Assembly (NCBI RefSeq): GCF_000502955.1
Contig: NZ_AYWO01000018.1
Coordinates: 1-39,809, forward strand
Direction: 5' to 3'
DNA length: 39,809 bases
Source of the DNA: Mesorhizobium sp. LNHC252B00
Lineage (GTDB): Bacteria > Pseudomonadota > Alphaproteobacteria > Rhizobiales > Rhizobiaceae
Part shown: positions 34,343-39,809 of the stretch, piece by piece
How the letters are laid out: each line of letters starts with the position of its first letter
How positions within the stretch are numbered: the first letter of the stretch is position 1
The notes under the pieces: generated by a model
The model's database searches: none
Told to the model about the DNA's origin: nothing
Seen by the model: the letters and a program-made list of their open reading frames with translations, nothing else
Made by a program: the position numbers and the translations under genes

Positions 34343-35725
34343 TCAGCCTGCAAGTGGTGGCTGCGGCAGCTTCACTGCCTCCACACACGCCCGCATTTGT
34401 TCCGCCGAGGCTCCCTTGGTGTAGACCCCGAAGGTAATTTCCTTCTTGTTCGGCTTGTGACCCACAATGTCCTTGATGGTCTCCAGGGGCTGCCCAGCAT
34501 GACGCGCTGCTGTGATGAACCATTTCCTCGCCGAGTGGAAGTTGACGAGGCTCCGCCGCTTCCCTTCGCGCACATCATTAACCCTCAGGGACTTACGATA
34601 CCGCTTGAACCGCTTGCCGAAGGTGTCGCCAGGGTCCCGCTCCTTAGCCAACTCATGAAACAGCCAGTCCTTCGGCGTTTTGTCCTTGGTCCTACGCTCA
34701 ACGATCTCCTTCAGGTCTGGGTGGATTGGCACCCTGCGCGCCGCCGAGATGGTCTTGCCTTGCTGAATGTCGAATAAGTCGTCGTGGACCTCCTCGACCC
34801 ACAAGGTGACAACCTCGGCGAGGCGCATGCCAGTCAAGCATGAGATGCGCAGGGCGTCTTCGATTTGCTGACGGAACTCTGTGTCCATCTCCTCGGGATA
34901 GTCAGTGTAGAGGAGGGCCTGCAATTCTTTGGTAGTGAAGGCCCTCTCGGTTTCGTTATCGCCACGCTCGATCCTACGCTTGTTGTCGGGAAGCGTTTGC
35001 CCCAGCCATGGGCTGTCAATCGCCCTTCCGCCGACGACTTTGCCGTCAACGTGCCCCCGCAGAGTTAGGTAGTCCCAATAGCCACGTAACGCCGTTAGAT
35101 GCTTCTTGGCGGTGCTACGGTCCATTGGCTCGATGGCATCGGTGACATACCGGCCCACCGCTCTACGGTTGATGTCGGGCAGCTTCAGACCCTCTTGATC
35201 GCACCAGCGGGCGAACCGCTTGACCAGCCCACGGCGTTCATTGGTAGTCTTGTCCGCCAGCTTGATAGCCTTCAGGTAGGTCTCCAGATGCTCGTCAATC
35301 GGAACCTTCCCCGCAAAGGCGGCGGCGAACTCCTTGCGGTCTTTGCCACGAAGTCGCTCCGCCTCTTCCTCGGCAGCACTCACCGCCACATCATAGGCGG
35401 TCAGCTCGCCCTCCTCGGCGTGATCATCGGCGTGCCTGAGGTCGACCAAGGCCTCGCGCCAAATGGTGCCGCGTTCACGTGCTGACAGCGTTGCGGCGCT
35501 GACTACCTTCCCTGCCTCAATCTGTCGGAACAGGCTGCGGGTGTCCCTTTCGACTTGGTCACGCCGCGCCATCGCCTCCCGAATGTCACCAGTCTGAAGG
35601 TTCTCCCGGTAGTGAGTTTTGCCGCCGAAGTGGCCTCGCATTGCGACCGGAACCCCAATCTTGAACCACCACACACGGCGCTTCAGCTCAAGGTGGCGTC
35701 TGGCGCTGTTTCGCTGTCTCGGCAT
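34343..35725 (-). CDS. int: tyrosine-type site-specific integrase
   Basis: A 460-residue tyrosine recombinase that inserts and excises the island at tRNA-Ala. An N-terminal arm-binding region (about 1-130; MPRQRNSARRHLELKRRVWWFKIGVP) is followed by a core-binding SAM-like domain (about 140-240). The catalytic domain has Arg in TGMRLAE (about 301), the H-x-x-R pair in NFHSARKWF (His397, Arg400), GHKP (about 421) and the nucleophile Tyr in FGVYTKG (about 435). The start ATG 35725 was chosen because earlier codons lie in the arm repeat; a GGGGG tract lies 9 bases upstream. The arm repeat sits in its promoter region, so self-repression is plausible. Confidence 0.95.
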   Translation of the reverse strand: MPRQRNSARRHLELKRRVWWFKIGVPVAMRGHFGGKTHYRENLQTGDIREAMARRDQVERDTRSLFRQIEAGKVVSAATLSARERGTIWREALVDLRHADDHAEEGELTAYDVAVSAAEEEAERLRGKDRKEFAAAFAGKVPIDEHLETYLKAIKLADKTTNERRGLVKRFARWCDQEGLKLPDINRRAVGRYVTDAIEPMDRSTAKKHLTALRGYWDYLTLRGHVDGKVVGGRAIDSPWLGQTLPDNKRRIERGDNETERAFTTKELQALLYTDYPEEMDTEFRQQIEDALRISCLTGMRLAEVVTLWVEEVHDDLFDIQQGKTISAARRVPIHPDLKEIVERRTKDKTPKDWLFHELAKERDPGDTFGKRFKRYRKSLRVNDVREGKRRSLVNFHSARKWFITAARHAGQPLETIKDIVGHKPNKKEITFGVYTKGASAEQMRACVEAVKLPQPPLAG

Positions 35726-35739
35726 AGAAAAACCCCCAA

Positions 35740-35764
35740 TTTGGCCCACGCATTTGGCCCACGT
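35740..35764 (+). repeat. right arm-type integrase binding repeat (candidate), overlapping the int 5' region
   Basis: Two tandem TTTGGCCCACG units, 24 of 25 bases identical to 22479-22503 and in the same orientation. It ends 56 bp before the right core repeat and begins 15 bp upstream of the integrase start. In the excised circle, the two arm repeats would flank the core at 56 and 57 bp. Confidence 0.75.
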
Positions 35765-35820
35765 CTGGCGGTCTATCGCACTGATTTGCAACGATTTCAA
35801 GGGGGTCGGTGGCGTCAGCG

Positions 35821-35847
35821 TCGATCCTCCTCAGCTCCACCAGCGGA
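35821..35847 (+). repeat. attR: right 27-bp core direct repeat
   Basis: An exact copy of 22395-22421, the tRNA-Ala 3' end. It marks the right border of the island. Only the last 22 tRNA bases are present, so it is not a second tRNA gene. Confidence 0.95.
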
Positions 35848-36152
35848 ATAATCGATTTCTGCTTTTCACGACAAGAGAAACGCTGCGCGCTCGCCTGCCG
35901 GCGATATTTGTTGTGCCAACGTGCCGGCGAAGGCCGCTACTGCGCCTCGCGATACCGATAAAACTGTTGTCAGTTGGGCTTTTGGCGGAAGCTACCCGTG
36001 GATTGCCGCTATTTTTTTGGAAGCCGCCCCCCTAGATTGGCGCTACCAAATCAGTTTTCTGTGCGTTGTGACAAGGCGTTTCTGCGGGGCGACTGGAGAC
36101 GCTATATGGGTTTTCGAATCGAAATGAAGAAGCCGCCTGCGGAAGCAAAAAC
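35848..36152. other. gap of 305 bp: DNA originally downstream of tRNA-Ala
   Basis: No gene is supported on either strand; open frames here have neither ribosome sites nor protein-like composition. It holds short homopolymer runs (ttttttt around 36011, cccccc around 36026) and presumably the promoter of the downstream regulator, which I could not place with confidence. Confidence 0.6.
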
Positions 36153-36896
36153 GTGTCAATTCGCGAGAATCTCGCTGCAAACCTTAGACGGCTCTGCAAG
36201 GACCATGCCTCCGTAAGCGCGGTATGCCGTGAGCTGGGCATCAACCGCACGCAGTTCGAGCGCTACCTGCAAGGACAGACGGTTCCGAACAAGGCCACCG
36301 CCGCGCTGATATGCGACTACTTCCGGATCAACGAGCCCGAACTGTACCGGGATCCCGGTGTCGCCGAACCCCGGGTCCGCGGCCTGCCGCCGATGTCCGA
36401 GGGCTTGTTCAACCAGATGATCCGCCCGCCTAGCCCATCGATCGCGGGGGGCACCTATTTCACCTATTTTTCGATCCCGGCCCGGCCCGACCTCTTGATG
36501 CGGTCGGTAACCTTCGTGCGTCGCCAGGCCGAGCTGGTCACCTTCAGAAGGGTCAACGGATGGTCGGAACACCGGGGATCGACATGGGCGCGAGGCAACC
36601 ACTATGGAGTGGCGATCTCGCGCCTGAACTGGATCTATTTCAGCGGCATCAACCGCCGCCAGACCGGCGAGCCGTCGCTGATCTCCGTGCAATGGGCTCC
36701 GATCTTCGAACCGGTGCTGATTGGCAAGGCCATGCTTCTGACGGAGGCCGGGCCGGCATTCGTGTCCGTCATCATGCGGCGCGACACCGCCAACATCCGT
36801 TCAAGGGACGCCATCCGCATGGCACATGTCATCAGGCTCGACGATCCCGGCGTCGATCAACTTGTGGTCAGCCTGACCCACGATGGGCTGGGCTGA
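36153..36896 (+). CDS. helix-turn-helix (XRE-type) transcriptional regulator
   Basis: A 247-residue protein. The N-terminal lambda-repressor-like domain reads IRENLAANLRRLCKDHASVSAVCRELGINRTQFERYLQGQTVPNKATAALICDYFRI (about 3-60), a Cro/C1-type fold. The rest (about 80-247) is a mixed beta-rich domain (TYFTYFSIPARPDLLMRSVTFVRRQ, VQWAPIFEPVLIGKAMLLTEAGPAFVS) that may bind a ligand; I do not recognise it. The start is GTG 36153 with GGAAG 7 bases upstream. It lies just outside the island's right border, so it is resident or belongs to an older insertion. Confidence 0.8.
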   Translation: MSIRENLAANLRRLCKDHASVSAVCRELGINRTQFERYLQGQTVPNKATAALICDYFRINEPELYRDPGVAEPRVRGLPPMSEGLFNQMIRPPSPSIAGGTYFTYFSIPARPDLLMRSVTFVRRQAELVTFRRVNGWSEHRGSTWARGNHYGVAISRLNWIYFSGINRRQTGEPSLISVQWAPIFEPVLIGKAMLLTEAGPAFVSVIMRRDTANIRSRDAIRMAHVIRLDDPGVDQLVVSLTHDGLG

Positions 36897-37159
36897 TCGG
36901 CCTCGATCACCGTAGTTTACGCTAAATAAGAATAAGCATATACCGAAAAAGCGTACGTTAGCGATTGTCTACTCTGTATCTGAATAAAAACGATATTTTA
37001 CACTTTAAGACCAGGAAAGATGATCCGTCCGCCGGTCTTTGGCGTGCAGATTTACTACAATTTTAACAGACTATTAATGCTTTCGACCTTACCTTTCTTG
37101 CTGTGGATCTCGTTCTGGATGGGCTTTCAACGGATCCCGATGGTCAGGAAGGGTCAAAA
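36897..37159. other. AT-rich intergenic stretch
   Basis: Visibly richer in A+T than the surroundings, especially 36915-37085 (aaataagaataagcatatacc, attttaacagactattaatg). No gene is supported. It may hold promoters for the small genes downstream, or be a remnant of foreign DNA. Confidence 0.55.
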
Positions 37160-37255
37160 ATGGCCAGGAAAGTGAACAGACCTCCGAAGCTGACGATTGC
37201 GGCCGGCACGCAGACCGTCTTCTTTTCGCAGGCCATGCACGACAACAAGCGCTGA
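37160..37255 (+). CDS. possible 31-residue small protein
   Basis: ATG 37160 is preceded by AGGAAGGG about 6 bases upstream and opens a 31-codon frame starting MARKVNRPPKLTIAAG and ending HDNKR. It is basic, with no membrane segment. The ribosome site is good, but the length makes chance plausible. It precedes another small gene by 54 bp. Confidence 0.35.
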   Translation: MARKVNRPPKLTIAAGTQTVFFSQAMHDNKR

Positions 37256-37309
37256 AGGCGTTCCGCGCCGGCATTCCCCAGGGTACCATCAGTCTGACAG
37301 GAGCAGCAC

Positions 37310-37558
37310 GTGTCGAATCAGTCCTTACGTCAGTCGGAACTCGACAGTCTTCAGTATATTTCGGCGGTAACCAATGAGCTCGTGCAGATGGCCGAAGCAG
37401 GCCGTTTTCCCATGATCTCTTATCTGCTGGGCATGGCCTATGCGGAAGCCTTCGACGTTCTTCGCGGCGCACGGCCGGCCAGGCACACGCAGCTCAGTGG
37501 TAACCCGCTGCACCCCAAGGCAAAGGACATTCGCACTGCCCAGCCCAGGAGTGCGTAG
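37310..37558 (+). CDS. small hypothetical protein
   Basis: An 82-residue protein of unknown function. It starts at GTG 37310 with a strong AGGAG 6 bases upstream. The N-terminal half is helical and well formed (LRQSELDSLQYISAVTNELVQMAEAGRFPMISYLLGMAYAEAFDVLRG), without membrane segments. The C-terminal tail is basic and probably disordered. The GTG plus strong ribosome site makes it convincing as a gene. It may be co-transcribed with the 31-residue frame upstream and the short frame downstream. Confidence 0.7.
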   Translation: MSNQSLRQSELDSLQYISAVTNELVQMAEAGRFPMISYLLGMAYAEAFDVLRGARPARHTQLSGNPLHPKAKDIRTAQPRSA

Positions 37559-37583
37559 CGGAATGCACTCGTCGCGGTAGCAA

Positions 37584-37721
37584 TTGACGACAGCTGCCAA
37601 GCCGTCAGTGTCTGGAGCGGAGTGGACGCCTTCCGACGACCCGAATCTCAGGACGCTGCGCACGAAATACCGCTTCTATCTGCAGCAGCTCGAGGCCGTG
37701 GGCCCGTCGTTGAGCTACTGA
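37584..37721 (+). CDS. possible 45-residue small protein
   Basis: A frame from TTG 37584 to TGA 37721 with protein-like content, WTPSDDPNLRTLRTKYRFYLQQLE, ending VGPSLSY. No clear ribosome site precedes the TTG; GTG 37608 is another possible start. It could also be the surviving C-terminus of a longer gene. It lies 25 bp after the 82-residue gene on the same strand and converges on tonB. Confidence 0.35.
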   Translation: MTTAAKPSVSGAEWTPSDDPNLRTLRTKYRFYLQQLEAVGPSLSY

Positions 37722-37744
37722 TGAGCCCGGCTTTGGTCTAGTCT

Positions 37745-38689
37745 CTAGTTGCGCAGGCTGAACACGAATGGCGCCGTTCGGCTCTGGCGCGAACCGAGTT
37801 CCGGCGGCGGTGCCGGCACTGTGGCGCCTTGCAGCACCGCCAGTGCGGCGCGGTCCAAATCCGCATCTCCGGACGAGCGAGAGAGCCTGGCGGACAGGAC
37901 CCGGCCGGACGAGTCGACCGTGAAGGCGACATACGGCTTGCCTTCCACCCGGCGAGCCTTGGCCGAACTGGGATAGCGCGTGTGCCGCTTGATCCAAGCG
38001 CCCAGACGCGAGTCCCACTTGCTGGCGTCGCCGGAGCGCGTTGTCGGTGCTGCCGACTTCGGCGCTGCGGTCCTGGGTGCGGGCTTTGCATCGGTACTTG
38101 CGACGGTTGCCGTCCTCGGCGGCGGCGCCTTCTCCTTCTTCGACGGTGGCTTGGGCTTTTCGACAGGCTTTTGCGGCTTGGCCTCGATTGGTTTCTTGTC
38201 CTTCACCACCTCGACCGGTTTCGGCTGCGGCAAGGGAATGACGACCTCGGGTGTGACAGCCTCCACAACATCCGGAACGGCCTCATCCGGCGGCGGCTGG
38301 TCGACCTGTTCAGCCATTTCGGTCTGGGTGGGCTCGGCCTCGTCGGGGGCGACGGCTTCCGTCTGTTCGATAACCGGCTCCGCCTTCTCGACCGGCGCTT
38401 CAGGCGTCGGCTCGGTCGTCGGTGTTGGATCGGCCTGATCTGATGTCACCGCGTTCGGCGCTGCAACCTGTTCCTCCACGGCCGGCATCACCGCCATCGG
38501 CGCCAGCTCGATCACCAGGGCCGGTGGCGGACCGCCGTCCGGGTCGGTGACCATCGTGAAATTCTGCACGGCATAGGCGACCGCGACATGCGCTCCGAGA
38601 ACCAGCGCGGCGGCACTGGCCCACAAGCCAAGGTCGCGCCAGCCGAAGCGCGATAGCTGGACCGAGGGCAAGGCGGCCGCTTGCATCAT
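37745..38689 (-). CDS. tonB: TonB family energy transducer
   Basis: A 314-residue periplasm-spanning protein passing proton-motive force from ExbB/ExbD to outer-membrane receptors. A single N-terminal membrane anchor (LGLWASAAALVLGAHVAVAYAV, about 20-41) is followed by a long Pro/Glu/Lys-rich spacer (about 60-215; PLPQPKPVEVVKDKKPIEAK, VEKPKPPSKKEKAPPP). The C-terminal TonB domain is about 225-314 (WIKRHTRYPSSAKARRVEGKPYVAFTVDSSGRVLS). Its ATG at 38689 overlaps the exbD stop (ATGA). No TonB-dependent receptor or Fur box was identified in the window. Confidence 0.93.
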   Translation of the reverse strand: MMQAAALPSVQLSRFGWRDLGLWASAAALVLGAHVAVAYAVQNFTMVTDPDGGPPPALVIELAPMAVMPAVEEQVAAPNAVTSDQADPTPTTEPTPEAPVEKAEPVIEQTEAVAPDEAEPTQTEMAEQVDQPPPDEAVPDVVEAVTPEVVIPLPQPKPVEVVKDKKPIEAKPQKPVEKPKPPSKKEKAPPPRTATVASTDAKPAPRTAAPKSAAPTTRSGDASKWDSRLGAWIKRHTRYPSSAKARRVEGKPYVAFTVDSSGRVLSARLSRSSGDADLDRAALAVLQGATVPAPPPELGSRQSRTAPFVFSLRN

Positions 38690-39132
38690 GGCGCCGCTGC
38701 ACCAGTGGCTGCCGGCGCCGCCTCCAGGCCAACGAGCGCGATCTTCAGATAGCCGGCGCCGCGCAGCAGGTTCATCGCGTCCATCAGGTCGCCATAGGCG
38801 ACCGCCTTGTCGGCACGCAGGAAGATGCGCGTCTGCTTGTCGCCTTTTGTCCTGCTGTCCAGCGTCGCGGCGAAAGCCGGGCGCGGCACGCTATCGTTGC
38901 CGATCGCCAGCGTCAGGTCGTCCTTCAGCGTCAGGAACAGCGGCGTTTCGGGCCGCGGCGCGGGCGTTGCGGTCGAGCCCGGCAGGTCGACATTGACATC
39001 CACCGTCGCCAGCGGTGCGGCGACCATGAAGATGATCAAAAGGACCAGGATGACATCGATGAAGGGGGTGACGTTGATCTCGTGGCTCTCCTCGAGATCG
39101 TCATCCATGGTCTGTCGGATTCTGCTGCCCAT
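38686..39132 (-). CDS. exbD: biopolymer transport protein ExbD
   Basis: A 148-residue inner-membrane protein of the proton channel that powers TonB. It has a short cytoplasmic N-terminus (ESHEINVTPFIDVILVLLIIFMV, about 15-37) whose helix carries the essential Asp (FIDV), and a periplasmic C-terminal domain (IFLRADKAVAYGDLMDAMNLLRGAGY). Start ATG 39132 has GGAG 8 bases upstream and follows the exbB stop by four bases. Its stop overlaps tonB. Confidence 0.95.
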   Translation of the reverse strand: MGSRIRQTMDDDLEESHEINVTPFIDVILVLLIIFMVAAPLATVDVNVDLPGSTATPAPRPETPLFLTLKDDLTLAIGNDSVPRPAFAATLDSRTKGDKQTRIFLRADKAVAYGDLMDAMNLLRGAGYLKIALVGLEAAPAATGAAAP

Positions 39133-39136
39133 GGCG

Positions 39137-39809
39137 CTACTCCGCCGCCAGCGCCGTTGCCGGCCCGACCGTGCGGAAGTCGAGGTCGCGGCTGACCAGC
39201 CGTTCGACACCCGCCGAGGCATCGGCGAGGATCTGGCGGTAGCCGGCTATCGAGCGGGCAAAGACGTTGTAGACGACGACGGCCGGTATTGCCGCGACAA
39301 GGCCCATCGCCGTGGCAAGCAGTGCCTCGGCGATACCTGGCGCGACCACGGCGAGATTGGTGGTCTGCGCCTGAGAGATGCCGATGAAGGCGTTCATGAT
39401 GCCCCACACGGTGCCGAACAGGCCGACGAAGGGCGCGGTCGAGCCGATCGTCGCCAGCACACCGGTGCCTCGCGACATGCGCCGCGACGCCGCCGCCTCG
39501 ATGCGCGACAGCCGTGAGGTGACGCGCTCCTTCAGCCCGTCGCCCGAGACATGATCGAGAGCGCCGGCCGAAAGCGCGGTCTCCTCCTCGGCCGCCCGCA
39601 CCAGAAGCGCGCCGGGGCCGCCGCTGCGGTCGAGCGCACGGCTGGCCTGGCTCAGCGTGGCGGCATCGCCGATTGCCCGGACGGCGCGGCGGATGCGCAG
39701 CTTGCCACCAAAAATCTCGAGCGATTTGGCCAGCCATATCGTCCAGGTGACGAGTGAGGCAAAGGCCAGCCCGATCATCACCGCCTTGACGATGATATCG
39801 GCCGCCATG
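39137..39809 (-). CDS. exbB: biopolymer transport protein ExbB (5' end probably beyond the window)
   Basis: At least 223 residues of the MotA/TolQ/ExbB proton channel. Three helices are visible ([71 protein letters not shown]), with the Thr and polar residues of helices 2 and 3 that line the proton path. An ATG lies at 39808, the last bases of the window, but rhizobial ExbB proteins usually carry a longer N-terminal extension, so the gene is treated as cut by the window edge. It is first of exbB-exbD-tonB. Confidence 0.92.
   Translation of the reverse strand, partial: MAADIIVKAVMIGLAFASLVTWTIWLAKSLEIFGGKLRIRRAVRAIGDAATLSQASRALDRSGGPGALLVRAAEEETALSAGALDHVSGDGLKERVTSRLSRIEAAASRRMSRGTGVLATIGSTAPFVGLFGTVWGIMNAFIGISQAQTTNLAVVAPGIAEALLATAMGLVAAIPAVVVYNVFARSIAGYRQILADASAGVERLVSRDLDFRTVGPATALAAE

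Noticed and set aside
35821..35847. Second tRNA-Ala gene
   Set aside because: Only the last 22 tRNA bases are present; it is the attachment-site copy.
37829..38443. Plus-strand frame opposite tonB
   Set aside because: Arg/Leu/Gly low-complexity shadow of the Pro/Glu-rich TonB spacer.

Overview
The window looks like chromosome of an alphaproteobacterium of the order Hyphomicrobiales (Rhizobiales), most likely Mesorhizobium or a close relative. This is inferred from high GC, from protein style (Tat-exported PhoD phosphatase, rhizobial ABC operons, YggT/DUF167 pair, ExbB-ExbD-TonB), and from three copies of a mosaic 'ctcccccttgagggggag' palindromic repeat of the kind scattered through rhizobial genomes. 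No database search was possible, so the genus is a judgement.

Left part (1-22340) is ordinary core or conserved accessory chromosome. It holds phoD; an MFS transporter with a divergent TetR regulator and paired operators; a small secreted protein; ppa; a GNAT acetyltransferase; a lemA - TPM (YgcG) - TPM membrane cluster; pdxY with a coupled DUF429 gene; a beta-carbonic anhydrase with a coupled secreted protein; and an M3 oligopeptidase (Dcp). A divergent nutrient locus follows. On the minus strand are a solute-binding protein, two permeases and an M81/MlrC-type metallohydrolase; on the plus strand an SDR, the ABC ATPase and an RpiR regulator. Its divergent promoter region carries a long-spaced inverted repeat. 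DUF167 and YggT precede a tRNA-Ala(CGC).

Centre (22395-35847) is a complete integrative island of about 13.4 kb inserted in the 3' end of that tRNA-Ala. It is bounded by a 27-bp perfect direct repeat. A tyrosine integrase lies at the right end, and near-identical double-unit arm repeats sit 56-57 bp inside each core. The left half encodes a type I restriction-modification system (hsdR-hsdM-hsdS) with a fourth gene, an Mrr-type endonuclease, in the same operon. The right half, all on the minus strand, carries integrase, a zinc-ribbon protein of unknown function, a two-gene unit (two-helix membrane protein plus small soluble protein) with its own palindromic operator candidate, a serine recombinase, a zinc-finger protein and an orphan ParB-like protein. 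The three unknown genes next to the integrase are the best candidates here for an undescribed system. Their position in a defence island is suggestive only.

Right part (35848-39809) begins with displaced tRNA-downstream DNA, an XRE-type regulator, an AT-richer intergenic stretch and two or three very small genes. It ends with an ExbB-ExbD-TonB operon on the minus strand that reaches the window edge.
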